DNA of 64,000 bases from Streptomyces sp. TN58 (GTDB taxonomy: Bacteria > Actinomycetota > Actinomycetes > Streptomycetales > Streptomycetaceae): assembly GCF_001941845.1 (NCBI RefSeq), contig NZ_CP018870.1, positions 6,238,001-6,302,000 of the forward strand, in the 5' to 3' direction. Made by a program: the position numbers and the translations under genes. Positions 1 through 9,176 of the stretch are shown here, piece after piece. Each line of letters begins with the position of its first letter. Position 1 is the first letter of the stretch. Under the pieces are notes generated by a model that was not told the DNA's origin, searched no databases, and worked only from the letters and a program-made list of their open reading frames with translations.

Positions 1-23
1 AGAGGAGCTGTACCGGCGCACCC

Positions 24-851
24 CTACAGGGTGATCCGCTCCTCGCCCGCGTAGATGTTCATGTCCGGGCCCCGCAGGAAACCGACCAGGGTCATGCCCG
101 ACTCCACCGCCAGGTCCACCGCCAGCGAGGACGGGGCGGAGACCGCCGCCAGCACCGGGATCCCCGCCATCACGGCCTTCTGCGCGAGCTCGAAGGAGGC
201 CCGGCCCGACACCAGCAGCACAGCGCCCGCCAGCGGGAGCCGCCCCGCCTGGAGCGCCCGGCCGACGATCTTGTCCACCGCGTTGTGCCGGCCCACGTCC
301 TCCCGCAGGTCCAGCAGTTCGCCCTCGGCCGTGAACAGCCCCGCCGCGTGCAGGCCGCCCGTACGGTCGAAGACCTTCTGGGCCGCCCGCAACCGGTCCG
401 GCAGACCGGTCAGGACTGCCGCGGGCACCCGTACCGGGTCGGCGGCGACCCCGGGGAAGCGGGACGCCGTACGGACCGCGTCCAGGCTGGCCTTCCCGCA
501 CAGGCCGCAGGACGAGGTGGTGTAGACGTTCCGCTCCAGCGTGATGTCCGGCACGGGCACCCCGGCCGCCAGCTGCACGTTGACGACGTTGTAGGTGTTC
601 GAGCCGTCCTCCGTCGCCCCCTCGCAGTAGGTGACGGCCCGGACCTCCGACGCCGCGCCGAGTACCCCCTCGCTCACCAGGAAGCCCACCGCCAGGGCGA
701 AGTCGTCACCCGGCGTACGCATGGTGATGGCCAGCGGCCGGCCGTTCAGCCGTATCTCCAGCGGCTCCTCGGCCACCAGTGTGTCCGGGCGGACACCCGC
801 CCCGCCGTTCCGGATCCGGACGACGCGACGGCGCTCGGTGACCCGTCCCAT
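24..851 (-). CDS. fdhD: Formate dehydrogenase accessory sulfurtransferase FdhD
   Basis: 275-residue cytoplasmic protein of the FdhD family. The family passes sulfur from a cysteine desulfurase to the molybdenum cofactor of formate dehydrogenase, through a CxxC pair. Here the pair is C115-C118 in SSCGLCG. The N-terminal RNG and later [13 protein letters not shown] segments are family signatures, and the C-terminal half has the conserved [11 protein letters not shown] and [11 protein letters not shown] stretches. The open frame extends 73 codons upstream but without family similarity; the ATG used here puts [12 protein letters not shown] at the N terminus, as expected. No formate dehydrogenase gene lies in the window, so its client is elsewhere. 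It is divergent from the ketoacyl synthase gene. Confidence 0.95.
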   Translation of the reverse strand: MGRVTERRRVVRIRNGGAGVRPDTLVAEEPLEIRLNGRPLAITMRTPGDDFALAVGFLVSEGVLGAASEVRAVTYCEGATEDGSNTYNVVNVQLAAGVPVPDITLERNVYTTSSCGLCGKASLDAVRTASRFPGVAADPVRVPAAVLTGLPDRLRAAQKVFDRTGGLHAAGLFTAEGELLDLREDVGRHNAVDKIVGRALQAGRLPLAGAVLLVSGRASFELAQKAVMAGIPVLAAVSAPSSLAVDLAVESGMTLVGFLRGPDMNIYAGEERITL

Positions 852-1057
852 GGTGATCAGCCCACTCCTTCTGTTCCTCGCCGATGTCCGACGTACCCAT
901 TCTCGCGGTTCCGCATCCGAGCAGGTCCCGGGCAGGGAGCTCCTCGGGAGCCTCCAAAATCCGGTGCCTGAATCCTGTCGGGTCACGCGCATATGTACCC
1001 ACCGGTAGCAGGCAAAGCTGGGTGATCCTGACTTGCCTACGAGGGGGGACCCCGCCC

Positions 1058-1999
1058 ATGACCGGTTCACGCGTGGTGGCGCTAGGGCACTACCAGCCCG
1101 CGAAAGTGCTCACCAACGAGGACCTCGCGGCCATGGTCGACACCACCGACGAGTGGATCCGCTCCCGCGTGGGCATCCGCACCCGTCACGTCGCCGGCCC
1201 GGACGAACCGGTGGACGAGCTGGCCTACCACGCGGCCGGGAAGGCACTGGCCGGTGCCGGCCTGACCCCGGACGACATCGACCTCGTCCTGGTCGCCACC
1301 TCCACCGCGATCGACCGCTCGCCCAACATGGCCGCACGCGTCGCCGCCAAGCTGGGCATGGGCGGCAGCCCCGCCGTCATGGACATCAACGTCGTCTGCT
1401 CTGGCTTCACCCACGCCCTCGCCACGGCCGACCACGCCATCCGGGCGGGCTCCGCCACACGCGCCCTGGTCGTCGGCGCCGACAAGATGACCGAGATCAC
1501 CGACTGGTCCGACCGCACCACCTGCGTGCTCACCGGCGACGGCGCGGGCGCGGCCGTCGTCGAGGCCTGCGACGAGCCGGGCATCGGCCCGGTGCTGTGG
1601 GGGTCGGTCCCGGAGATGGGCAACGCGGTCCGCATCGAGGGCTCGCCGCCGGTCTTCGCCCAGGAGGGCCAGTCCGTCTACCGCTGGACCACCAGCCAGC
1701 TCCCGCCGCTCGCCCGCAAGGTGTGCGAAAAGGCCGGCGTCACCCCCGAGGACCTGGCCGCGGTCGTCCTCCACCAGGCGAACCTGCGCATCATCGAGCC
1801 GCTCGCCGCGAGGATCGGCGCGGTCAACGCCGTCGTCGCCCGCGACGTCGTCGACTCCGGCAACACCTCCGCGGCCAGCATCCCCATGGCCCTGTCGAAG
1901 CTGGTCCAGCGGGGCGAGATCCCCTCGGGCGCCCCCGTCCTCCTCTTCGGCTTCGGCGGCAACCTCTCCTACGCCGGCCAGGTCATCAGCTGCCCGTGA
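1058..1999 (+). CDS. Beta-ketoacyl-ACP synthase III family protein (FabH-like)
   Basis: 313-residue thiolase-fold condensing enzyme. The KAS III triad is complete: C114 in NVVCSGF, H239 in LHQAN and N269 in DSGNTS. The family condenses acyl-CoA starters with malonyl-ACP to begin fatty-acid or polyketide chains. ATG was chosen because GAGGGGGG lies 8-10 bases upstream, although the frame is open further 5'. There is no fab operon, ACP or polyketide synthase next to it, so it is not clearly the housekeeping FabH; a stand-alone homologue priming a specialised pathway is as likely. Its last 14 bases overlap the convergent LtrA-like gene. Confidence 0.9.
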   Translation: MTGSRVVALGHYQPAKVLTNEDLAAMVDTTDEWIRSRVGIRTRHVAGPDEPVDELAYHAAGKALAGAGLTPDDIDLVLVATSTAIDRSPNMAARVAAKLGMGGSPAVMDINVVCSGFTHALATADHAIRAGSATRALVVGADKMTEITDWSDRTTCVLTGDGAGAAVVEACDEPGIGPVLWGSVPEMGNAVRIEGSPPVFAQEGQSVYRWTTSQLPPLARKVCEKAGVTPEDLAAVVLHQANLRIIEPLAARIGAVNAVVARDVVDSGNTSAASIPMALSKLVQRGEIPSGAPVLLFGFGGNLSYAGQVISCP

Positions 2000-3167
2000 C
2001 GCTCTCGGAGGCCGTTCCCCGCGCCGGTACGGCGGGGGAGCGGCCCCCCTCGGCGACCACCGCGCACACCAGGACGGCCGCCAGCGCCACCAGCTGGCCC
2101 GCTCCCGTCCAGGTGGTCCCCACGGGCACGGTGGCCAGCGCCAGCACCAGCGCCGTCGCCCGGTAGCGGGCCGGCCCGATGCCCAGCACCCTGCGGAAGA
2201 CCAGGTTCCCGGCCAGATAGAGGGCGACCCCGCCGGCCAGCGCCACGGCCGGGCCGGTGTGCAGGTGCTCCCCGAGGTGCCCGATGGTCTTCTTCACACC
2301 GGCCGAGAAGACGGCGATGCCCAGCAGCACCGGCAGGAACGCGTAGTAGTAGGCGGCCATCGCCAGCTTGAAACGCCGGTCCGGCGGGGTCTGCGCGAAA
2401 ACCTCCTCCGCACGCCCCTCGTCGCGCACGAAGTACATCCACCACATCGCCGACGCGATCGTCAGCGCCAGGAACGCGCCGCCCGCGATACCGGCCGACA
2501 GGGGCAGCGACCCCACCCCGATGCCGATCGCGATCACGGACTCGCCGAAGACGATGATCAGCAGCAGGCCGTGCCGCTCCACCAGGTGCGCCGCGTTCAT
2601 CCCGCCGAGCTGGTCGCCGACCGTCTGCTCGGGCACCTCCGGCTCCGCAGCGGCCCCGCTCGCCGCGACCCGCTGCACGACCACCGGCGTCACGAACTGC
2701 AGCAGCAGCGCCAGCAGCCACAGCCCCCAGGCCGGCTGCCCGTCGAAGAACCCGGCGGCCGTCACCGCCAGCGCGCACAGCACGTTGGGCAGCGCGAACC
2801 ACAGCACCCCGAGGCCGTGCGCCTGCGCGAACAGCGCGCCGTGCACCACCACGACCAGCAGGTACCCCAGGCCGAAGGCGACACCGCCCGCCCCGAACGC
2901 GGTGGGCACGGCCAGCGCGCACACCAGGAACGCGCCCATGGCCAGCATGAGCAGCACACGCCTGACGGCCCGGTCCGGCGGCACCTGGTTGGTCAGGTGG
3001 GCGTAGCCCCCGTACATCCAGAACAGCACGGTGAAGATGAGGACGACCTGTCCCGCGCCCCGCGGGGTCAGGTCGTCCGCCAGCAGCACCGTCAACTGCG
3101 TGATGGTGAAGACGAAGACGAGGTCGAAGAACAGCTCCAGCGTGCTGACGCGGTGCTCGGTTTCCAT
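1986..3167 (-). CDS. Low temperature requirement protein A (LtrA) family membrane protein
   Basis: 393-residue integral membrane protein with about ten hydrophobic segments. The N terminus (METEHRVSTLELFFDLVFVF) has the LtrA hallmark of an acidic ELFFDLVFVF helix, followed by WxxYGxYAHLTN and, near the middle, LxxRHGLLLIIVFGESVIAIG, the most conserved motif of the family. The biochemical function of LtrA proteins is unknown. The ATG is supported by GGGGGGAG about 7 bases upstream; an in-frame extension of 83 codons is Gly/Arg-rich and rejected. The 3' end overlaps the convergent ketoacyl synthase gene by 14 bases. Confidence 0.9.
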   Translation of the reverse strand: METEHRVSTLELFFDLVFVFTITQLTVLLADDLTPRGAGQVVLIFTVLFWMYGGYAHLTNQVPPDRAVRRVLLMLAMGAFLVCALAVPTAFGAGGVAFGLGYLLVVVVHGALFAQAHGLGVLWFALPNVLCALAVTAAGFFDGQPAWGLWLLALLLQFVTPVVVQRVAASGAAAEPEVPEQTVGDQLGGMNAAHLVERHGLLLIIVFGESVIAIGIGVGSLPLSAGIAGGAFLALTIASAMWWMYFVRDEGRAEEVFAQTPPDRRFKLAMAAYYYAFLPVLLGIAVFSAGVKKTIGHLGEHLHTGPAVALAGGVALYLAGNLVFRRVLGIGPARYRATALVLALATVPVGTTWTGAGQLVALAAVLVCAVVAEGGRSPAVPARGTASESVTGS

Positions 3168-3403
3168 GCGCGGCTCCCCCCGGATGTGTGCGCAACCATC
3201 CGACCGCCCCGGGCCCGCCGCTGTCCACCCGGATGCCGACATCCGCAGGCCCGACGAGCACCGCCCCGCCCCGTACGCCCGGGCCCCGAGCGCGGCGAGA
3301 CGGCCCGTCCCGCCGACCCTGCCGAGACATGCCCGCAGGTCAGCCCGGCGTGGCGGACCGCGGGCCGCCCCGATAAGTGGTCGGAGACCCGCCGATCCTT
3401 TGC

Positions 3404-3409
3404 TATTGT
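3404..3409 (+). promoter_or_regulatory. Possible extended -10 element of the tRNA-Leu gene
   Basis: TGC-TATTGT, an extended -10 like sequence, lies 37 bases before the tRNA. A convincing -35 is not visible 17-18 bases upstream, so this is a weak call. The remaining bases between the LtrA-like gene and the tRNA hold nothing else I can name. Confidence 0.3.
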
Positions 3410-3446
3410 TGTCCATGTCGCCGCGGGAAACCGGGGCCGACCACCG

Positions 3447-3531
3447 GTCCGGGTGGCGGAATGGCAGACGCGCTAGCTTGAGGTGCTAGTGCCCTTTATC
3501 GGGCGTGGGGGTTCAAGTCCCCCCTCGGACA
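3447..3531 (+). tRNA. tRNA-Leu (anticodon GAG)
   Basis: 85-nt class II tRNA. The acceptor stem pairs GTCCGGG with CTCGGAC (one G-T pair), followed by discriminator A and no encoded CCA. The D arm contains the usual GGCGGAATGGCAGACGC pattern of leucine tRNAs. The anticodon stem CTAGC/GCTAG closes a 7-base loop TTGAGGT, giving anticodon GAG at 3480-3482. A long variable arm (TGCCC..GGGCG) and a T arm with GTTCAAGTC follow. It reads CUC/CUU leucine codons. A strong terminator lies 7 bases downstream, so the gene is probably transcribed alone. Confidence 0.97.
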
Positions 3532-3537
3532 CAAGTG

Positions 3538-3564
3538 AGAGCCCCACACATCGTGTGGGGCTCT
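3538..3564 (+). terminator. Terminator of tRNA-Leu
   Basis: Perfect 12-bp inverted repeat AGAGCCCCACAC / GTGTGGGGCTCT with a 3-base loop, starting 7 bases after the tRNA and followed by a T-containing stretch (TCGTGTTG). Palindromic, so it may also stop leftward transcription from the IclR-type gene. Confidence 0.85.
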
Positions 3565-3618
3565 TCGTGTTGCTCCGGCGCATGTCCCCCGCTCACATGC
3601 CCACGCATACCCCAGGGC

Positions 3619-5514
3619 TCACGTACCCAGGACCACCAGGCCATTGGGGCGGGTCAGGCTGCCCGGGGCGACCGAGGTGAAGGTGTGGGGGAGGGACAGG
3701 CGGGGGGCGTCGCCGTCGGGGGCCGCGTCGAAGAGGTAGGCCGCCCCGGCCGCGGTGTCGCTGACCAGGTGCGGGCCCTGCGCCGCCGCCGCGGCTTCGG
3801 CGAGCGGGGTGCGGAAGAGCTGCCGGAGGTGGCGCAGGGTCTCCGGGGTGACCGGCGCCCGCATCGGCTGCGTCTGGGCCCGGGCGTGCGGCCGCGGCTC
3901 GGGTTGCTCGGGTGCGCGGTCCGGCCCGGCGGCGGGCGCGGCCGCGGCGTCCGGGGGGATCGCCCCGGTCAGGAGCAGGGCGAGGAGGACCGGTACGGCC
4001 TTGCGGCGCAGCGTCTCGGTGGCCGATCGCAGCCGGTGGGCGTGGGCCGCGGGCAGTGACAGCGCGAGGCTCCCCGCGGCGCCGCCCATGGCGAGCGGAA
4101 CGGCCGAGCAAACGACCCCGGGGGAGTATTCGAGCAGGTCGAAGACGGGCGCGCCCGGGGCCACCGCGTCCAGCGCCGTGAACAGCGCCCGGCTGTCCGT
4201 GATGGTCTGCGGGGTGAGCCGCGCGGGCCGGTGCCGGGCCACGTGGTCGGCTCGGCGGTCGTGGTCGAGCTGGGTCAGCAGGCACTTGCCCACCGCGCTG
4301 GCGTGCGCAGCGTCCCGGAAGTCGACCCACTCCCGGACCGGCGGGGTGGCCGGCCCGGCCGCCATCTGCGTGATGTGGACCTCACCCCCCGCGTACCGGC
4401 TGAGGTAGACCGCGGCGCCCGCGCTGTCGCGGGCCAGGGCCAGCGTGCGCTGAAGCTGCACGGCCAGGCCGTGGCCGTCCGGGCCGGCGAGCCGGTCCAG
4501 GGCCGGGCCGCGCCCGTACACCCCCGCCCCCTGACGGTGGGCGTACTCCTCCTCGCACAGCATCGCCAGCAGGGGCCGCAGCTCCGCCTCGGCGAGGCGC
4601 GCCTCCCGTGCGAGCTGGGCGGCGCCGACCCCCAGCGGGTGCCGCTCCAGGACACGTACGACGGCCAGGGCGCGGCGGGCCTCCGCCAGCGCCTCGCTCG
4701 AACCGGTCTGTACGACGGTTCCGCGGGCCGCGGCCGTCAGCGCGGGGTGGCGCAGCGGGCCGGTACCGGGCCGGGCCGCCGCGGCCACCGTCGTCGCTGT
4801 CGTCGGAGGCGGCGCGACGACCGCCACGGGCGGCGGCGGCAGGAACGCGGCCAGCGCACGCGACAGCCCGGGTTTCGGCAACGGCACCGGGCCCAGGTCG
4901 GGGTCCTCGCGCTGGTCGACGTAGCGCAGGACGGCGGCCTGCGCGCACAGCCGGACCTCGCGCAGGTCCCGCCGGCCGATCGGCCGGAATCCGCGCCGGC
5001 CCAGCTCGCGCGCCCAGTGCCGGGCGTCGTGGTGCTCGCCGCGCCGGGAGTGGTCGAGGAAGAGGCAGTAGGCGGCGGCCGCGGCCTTCGCGCTTCCGGA
5101 CGCGGCGGCGAACTGCCACCAGAACCGGGCGCCTTCGCGCATCCCGGCGAGGTGCAGCAGGCAGCCGAAGACGACGGCGCCCGACAGGTCGGTGCGCCGG
5201 CGGGTGAAGGAGTCCAGGTGCGCCGCCGCGTCGGACTCGCACACGGAGGTCAGGCAGATCGCCTTGAGGTCGCGCCGGGCCCGCTCGGCGTCGAGCGGTC
5301 GGTCGCGGACCGGGTCGCTCCAGCCGTGGACCGCGCGGCGCCGGGCCCGGTGCGGGACGGACGGGTGCGGTGTGGCGCGCAGCAGCCGGGCCTCGGCCGC
5401 GCCGAGGTCGTAGTGGCGGTAGCGGTCGCGGACGCCCGCCCGGGCGAGGAACTCGGCCAGTGAGCGCGGTACCGGGTCGCCGTCCGGCCGCTCCAGCCGA
5501 TCGCGGCGCCTCAT
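3619..5514 (-). CDS. IclR-type HTH regulator with long N-terminal extension
   Basis: 631-residue protein. Residues about 1-235 are a helical, Ala/Arg-rich region resembling TPR/Sel1-like helices (DSFTRRRTDLSGAVVFG, AAAYCLFLDHSRRGEHHDARHWARELG), then a Pro/Ala/Thr linker. A winged helix at about 280-335 (LAVVRVLERHPLGVGAAQLAREARL) precedes an IclR effector-like domain containing DFRDAAHASAVGKCLLTQL and the CSAVPL motif. A final ~100 residues are unassigned. IclR proteins normally have about 250-280 residues, so this is an unusually large architecture. Its ATG overlaps the stop of the upstream sigma-factor gene (ATGA), so the two are translationally coupled and probably act together. The ligand and targets are not evident. 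Confidence 0.75.
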   Translation of the reverse strand: MRRRDRLERPDGDPVPRSLAEFLARAGVRDRYRHYDLGAAEARLLRATPHPSVPHRARRRAVHGWSDPVRDRPLDAERARRDLKAICLTSVCESDAAAHLDSFTRRRTDLSGAVVFGCLLHLAGMREGARFWWQFAAASGSAKAAAAAYCLFLDHSRRGEHHDARHWARELGRRGFRPIGRRDLREVRLCAQAAVLRYVDQREDPDLGPVPLPKPGLSRALAAFLPPPPVAVVAPPPTTATTVAAAARPGTGPLRHPALTAAARGTVVQTGSSEALAEARRALAVVRVLERHPLGVGAAQLAREARLAEAELRPLLAMLCEEEYAHRQGAGVYGRGPALDRLAGPDGHGLAVQLQRTLALARDSAGAAVYLSRYAGGEVHITQMAAGPATPPVREWVDFRDAAHASAVGKCLLTQLDHDRRADHVARHRPARLTPQTITDSRALFTALDAVAPGAPVFDLLEYSPGVVCSAVPLAMGGAAGSLALSLPAAHAHRLRSATETLRRKAVPVLLALLLTGAIPPDAAAAPAAGPDRAPEQPEPRPHARAQTQPMRAPVTPETLRHLRQLFRTPLAEAAAAAQGPHLVSDTAAGAAYLFDAAPDGDAPRLSLPHTFTSVAPGSLTRPNGLVVLGT

Positions 5515-6176
5515 GAGCCGGAAGGTTCGGCTGGATCGGCTGCTCCGGCAGGATCGGCTGCTCCGCCCGCGTCCGCCGGTTCCGCGGCCGTGTCGAGCAG
5601 CCGGGCGAGGCGCCGGTGGGCCTGGCCGAGGTAGGAGCGGACCGTGGCCTCGTCGACGCCCATCACGGAGGCCGCCTCACCGGGCGTGCACTGGAGCCCG
5701 TAGCGCAGGAGCACGGCGTCGCGCTGGCGTTCGGCGAGGCGGGAGACGGCGGAGTAGAAGCGGATGGTGTCGGTCAGCACCTCGTACCGGTCGGCGTGCG
5801 CCTCCTTCAGCGCGGCCTCGAAGGCGCTGATGTCCATCGGCTCGGGCTCCTGCTGCCAGGGGTGGCGCCGGTGCTGCCGGTCGACCAGGCAGTGCTTGAG
5901 CAGGGTCCACGCGTAGGCGTCCAGGCGGTCCATGTGCAGCATCCGCAGCCAGTCGCCCATGATCGAGTCGAAGGTGGCGTCCACCGCCTCCTCGGCCGCC
6001 TCGTCGGAACCGAGCTGCAGGTACGCGAAGCGCATGTACGCGGGGCGCCGGTTGGCGTGGAAGGCCCAGTACGACAGGCGTGCCGCGGGGTCCCACTGGC
6101 TCATGGGAGTCGGCCGCCGACGCCGGCTCGGCAGTCCCACGGCCCCACCGGACTCCTCCGGTCCGCCATCGCTCAC
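5511..6176 (-). CDS. ECF-type RNA polymerase sigma factor
   Basis: 221-residue sigma-70 family protein. Region 2 is seen in YMRFAYLQLGSDEAAEEAVDAT and the following AWTLLKHCLVDRQHRR. Region 4 is seen in RLAERQRDAVLLRYGL...GEAASVMGVDEATVRSYLGQAHRRLARLL, the HTH that reads the -35 element. The C terminus is a low-complexity Ala/Asp/Pro tail. GTG is preferred as start because GGAGG lies 7 bases upstream; an internal ATG 24 codons later has no Shine-Dalgarno sequence. No anti-sigma factor is adjacent. Instead the next gene is an IclR-type regulator that starts on the stop codon of this one. Confidence 0.82.
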   Translation of the reverse strand: MSDGGPEESGGAVGLPSRRRRPTPMSQWDPAARLSYWAFHANRRPAYMRFAYLQLGSDEAAEEAVDATFDSIMGDWLRMLHMDRLDAYAWTLLKHCLVDRQHRRHPWQQEPEPMDISAFEAALKEAHADRYEVLTDTIRFYSAVSRLAERQRDAVLLRYGLQCTPGEAASVMGVDEATVRSYLGQAHRRLARLLDTAAEPADAGGAADPAGAADPAEPSGS

Positions 6177-6566
6177 CGCTCCACCTCCGCTCCACCTCGT
6201 CCCCTGGTGTGCAGAACAGGAAAGCAGCGCGGGCGCACTCGGGGGGCGCAGAGAAGAAACATGGGAAGCATTGCGTCGCCGATGATCGAACCGTGATCGG
6301 TCTCGATCACCCAGGGCTCCAGCCAGCACGTATGCATATGCCCCGCGCCGGTGCCGCCGCACCTCCGGTCCGGCGCGCGGCCGTCCCGCTGTACCATGGG
6401 CCCGATCGCGAGGGCCGTGACGCAGAGGTCACTGTCCTCGCTTTTGCGTTATGCCCACCAGGAACAAATGCGGCGCGTGGCCGATCGGCGGTTCGATACG
6501 ATGAACCACACACTCACCGTCCGTGACGCCACGACGTGCCGCACAGAGGAAATGGAGCATCCGAGG
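6177..6566. other. 390-bp intergenic region between sigma factor and metG
   Basis: Divergent upstream region. It contains GATCG/CGATC-rich short repeats at about 6280-6310 and the dyad GATCACGGTTCGATC read on the minus strand, near the expected sigma-gene promoter. No T-box antiterminator, S-box or other riboswitch core could be recognised before metG, and no convincing small ORF is present. Confidence 0.4.
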
Positions 6567-8282
6567 ATGGCTCGACACCTGATCACCAGCGCGCTTCCCT
6601 ACATCAACGGGATCAAGCACCTGGGCAACATGGTCGGGTCGATGCTTCCGGCGGATGTGTACTCCCGGTACCTCCGCCAGCGCGGCCACGACGTCCTCTA
6701 CATCTGCGCCACCGACGAGCACGGCACCCCCGCCGAGCTCGCCGCCAAGGAGGCCGGGATCTCGGTCGCCGAGTTCTGCGCCCAGGCCCACGACGCCCAG
6801 AAGGCGGTCTACGACGGCTTCGAGCTGTCCTTCGACTACTTCGGCCGCAGCTCCTCGGCGCAGAACGCCGAGATCACCCAGCACTTCGCGCGCCGCCTCC
6901 AGGAGAACGGCTTCATCGAGGAGCGGGCGATCCGGCAGGTCTACTCGCCCGCCGACGGCCGCTTCCTGCCGGACCGCTACGTCGAGGGCACCTGCCCGCA
7001 CTGCGGCTACGACAAGGCCCGCGGCGACCAGTGCGAGAACTGCACCCGCGTCCTGGACCCCACCGACCTGATCGAGCCGCGCTCGGCCATCTCCGGCTCC
7101 ACCGAGCTGGAGGTCCGCGAGACCAAGCACCTCTTCCTGCTGCAGTCCAAGCTCCAGCACGAGGTCGAGGCCTGGGTCGCCGAGCACGAGGAGGAGTGGC
7201 CGCAGCTGGCCTCCTCGATCGCCCGCAAGTGGCTGACCGAGGGCCTGCACGACCGCGCCATCACCCGCGACCTCGACTGGGGCGTCCCGGTCCCGGCCGA
7301 CACCTGGCCCGACCTGGCGGCCGAGGGCAAGGTCTTCTACGTCTGGTTCGACGCCCCGATCGAGTACATCGCCTCGACCAAGGAGTGGGCCGACGCCGAC
7401 CCGGCGAACCGCGACTACAAGTCCTGGTGGTACGAGGCCGAGGACGTCCGCTACACCCAGTTCATGGCCAAGGACAACGTCCCGTTCCACACGGTGATGT
7501 TCCCCGCGACCGAGCTGGGCACCCGCGAGCCGTGGAAGAAGGTCGACTACGTCAAGGCCTTCAACTGGCTGACGTACTACGGCGGCAAGTTCTCCACCTC
7601 GCAGAAGCGCGGCGTCTTCACCGACCAGGCGCTGGAGATCCTCCCGGCCGACTTCTGGCGCTACTTCCTCATCGCCAACGCCCCCGAGTCCGACGACTCG
7701 TCCTTCACGTGGGAGCACTTCGCCGCCACCGTCAACAAGGACCTCGGCGGCACCCTCGGCAACTTCGTCAACCGCGTACTGACCTTCTCCCGCAAGAAGT
7801 TCGGCGACGAGGTCCCGGCCGGCAGCCCCGCGGGCGAGGCCGAGGCGAAGCTCGGCGAGCAGATCGCCGAACTGCTGGCCGAGTACGAGGGCCACATGGA
7901 CACCCTCCAGTACCGCAAGGCCGCGGCCGCGCTGCGCGCCCTGTGGTCCGCCGGCAACGCCTACCTCGACGAGAAGGCCCCCTGGCTGGAGGTCAAGACC
8001 GACCTCGAAGCGGCCGCGCTCACCCTGCGCACCGCGATGAACCTCATCCACCTCTACTCGGTCGTTTCCGAGCCGTTCATCCCGGCCTCGGCACGCGCCA
8101 TGCGCTCGGCGTTCGCCCTCGCCGACGACACCGCGACGTGGGTGACCCCGGAGCAGGCCAAGGCCCTGGACGCGGTCCCGGCCGGCACCGCCTTCACCGT
8201 CCCGCCGGTGCTCTTCGCCCGGGTCACCGAGGAGGACCTGGAGTCCTACCGCGAGCGTTTCGGCGGCACCGAGGCCGGCTGA
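6567..8282 (+). CDS. metG: Methionyl-tRNA synthetase
   Basis: 571-residue class I aminoacyl-tRNA synthetase that charges tRNA-Met and initiator tRNA. The HIGH-like motif is HLGN at 18-21, the zinc knuckle uses C143, C146, C156 and C159 (CPHCGY..CENC), and the KMSKS-like loop is KFSTS at 341-345. The anticodon-binding helical domain follows and the protein ends without the C-terminal EMAP/Trbp111 domain found in some relatives, as usual for the short actinobacterial form. The ATG has GGAG nine bases upstream; the frame is open further 5' but without similarity. A strong terminator follows at once, so it is a single-gene unit. Confidence 0.98.
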   Translation: MARHLITSALPYINGIKHLGNMVGSMLPADVYSRYLRQRGHDVLYICATDEHGTPAELAAKEAGISVAEFCAQAHDAQKAVYDGFELSFDYFGRSSSAQNAEITQHFARRLQENGFIEERAIRQVYSPADGRFLPDRYVEGTCPHCGYDKARGDQCENCTRVLDPTDLIEPRSAISGSTELEVRETKHLFLLQSKLQHEVEAWVAEHEEEWPQLASSIARKWLTEGLHDRAITRDLDWGVPVPADTWPDLAAEGKVFYVWFDAPIEYIASTKEWADADPANRDYKSWWYEAEDVRYTQFMAKDNVPFHTVMFPATELGTREPWKKVDYVKAFNWLTYYGGKFSTSQKRGVFTDQALEILPADFWRYFLIANAPESDDSSFTWEHFAATVNKDLGGTLGNFVNRVLTFSRKKFGDEVPAGSPAGEAEAKLGEQIAELLAEYEGHMDTLQYRKAAAALRALWSAGNAYLDEKAPWLEVKTDLEAAALTLRTAMNLIHLYSVVSEPFIPASARAMRSAFALADDTATWVTPEQAKALDAVPAGTAFTVPPVLFARVTEEDLESYRERFGGTEAG

Positions 8283-8295
8283 CACACCCGTCCGA

Positions 8296-8329
8296 CCGAA
8301 GGGGCGCGCCACCGGGCGCGCCCCTTCGG
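8296..8329 (+). terminator. Terminator of metG
   Basis: Perfect 15-bp inverted repeat CCGAAGGGGCGCGCC / GGCGCGCCCCTTCGG with a 4-base loop, 13 bases after the metG stop codon. Confidence 0.88.
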
Positions 8330-8514
8330 CGTGTCCGCGTACTGTCGCGTTCTCCGTTCTCCGTTCCCTGTTCCGCGTTCCGCGGCTCTTCGGCGTACCG
8401 CCGCCGGGCGCGCGGCGGCGGGATCTTCACCGGTCTGCCGCGTGTCGAAGCCGGGCCTTGATCGTTTCTTCAGACGTAGCCCACATGACGCTTGCGGAAT
8501 CGGGAGGACGCGCG

Positions 8515-9075
8515 GTGGCCGCTTGGCAGTACTTCGCCGGTGCGGGGCTGGTGGCGGCACTCTGTCCGCTCCACGGCCATGTGGCGGTCGCGGGCGACGG
8601 CCACGGCCGCGGCGCGCGCGTCGACCTGTGCGTGCCGGCCGGTCAGCCGAAGCGGCCCCACGTACCGCCGGCCGGCCGGTCCCCGGTGCGGGCCGGCGTG
8701 CCCGGCGCCGCCGGGCCGACGGTACGCCACCCCGGGCGGGCCCCCGAGCCCGCCGCGGCGCGGCCCGCGGAGCCGCCGGCCGCCGTGGAACCCGCCTCGC
8801 CTTCCGCGAAGGCCGTGGCCGCGCCGGCGGAGCCGCCGCTGCCCGCGCCGGAGCCGGAGGAGGATGCCGCGCCGGCGCCGGCCGAAGCGGCCGCCCCGCC
8901 CCGGCCCAGGGCCGCCGCGCCCGTGAGCGCCTTCCACGTGCGTCCGTACCGCTCTGTGGCCCTTCAGCGGCGCGGCCCCGGCGGGATGTCCACCGTGATG
9001 CTGATGGTCGTCGTCACCACGCCGGCCGTACTCGCGGCCGCCGCGCTGCGCCCCCGGGGCAAGAGCCGTAGCTGA
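8515..9075 (+). CDS. Pro/Ala-rich hypothetical protein with C-terminal hydrophobic segment
   Basis: 186 residues, family not recognised. The first 20 residues are moderately hydrophobic (AAWQYFAGAGLVAAL). A long Pro/Ala/Glu-rich, probably disordered region follows. Near the C terminus a hydrophobic stretch (MSTVMLMVVVTTPAVLAAAAL) ends in a basic RPRGKSRS, which looks like a single membrane anchor with a positive-inside tail. GTG was chosen because GGGAGGA lies 6-7 bases upstream; two upstream ATG codons lack a ribosome site. It lies 101 bp before a DUF4239 membrane protein gene on the same strand and may be co-transcribed with it. Confidence 0.6.
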   Translation: MAAWQYFAGAGLVAALCPLHGHVAVAGDGHGRGARVDLCVPAGQPKRPHVPPAGRSPVRAGVPGAAGPTVRHPGRAPEPAAARPAEPPAAVEPASPSAKAVAAPAEPPLPAPEPEEDAAPAPAEAAAPPRPRAAAPVSAFHVRPYRSVALQRRGPGGMSTVMLMVVVTTPAVLAAAALRPRGKSRS

Positions 9076-9091
9076 AGCAGAAGCTGACGCC

Positions 9092-9116
9092 GCTCCGTCC
9101 GCTCCGTCCGCTCCGT
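9092..9116. repeat. Short tandem repeat, 9-bp unit
   Basis: GCTCCGTCC occurs twice in tandem followed by a partial third copy (GCTCCGT), in the gap between two small membrane-protein genes. No function is apparent. Confidence 0.6.
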
Positions 9117-9176
9117 TTGTCCGCCTCTGTCCCCCCTCCGTTCGTCCGCCCACCGATCCACACCGGGAGAATCCAC

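Noticed and set aside
3168..3416. Extended N terminus for the LtrA-like protein
   Set aside because: The extra residues are Gly/Arg/Pro-rich, while the ATG at 3167 has a strong ribosome site and begins the conserved helix.
6177..6566. Possible T-box or methionine riboswitch before metG
   Set aside because: No T-box consensus, terminator-antiterminator pair or S-box core could be found.
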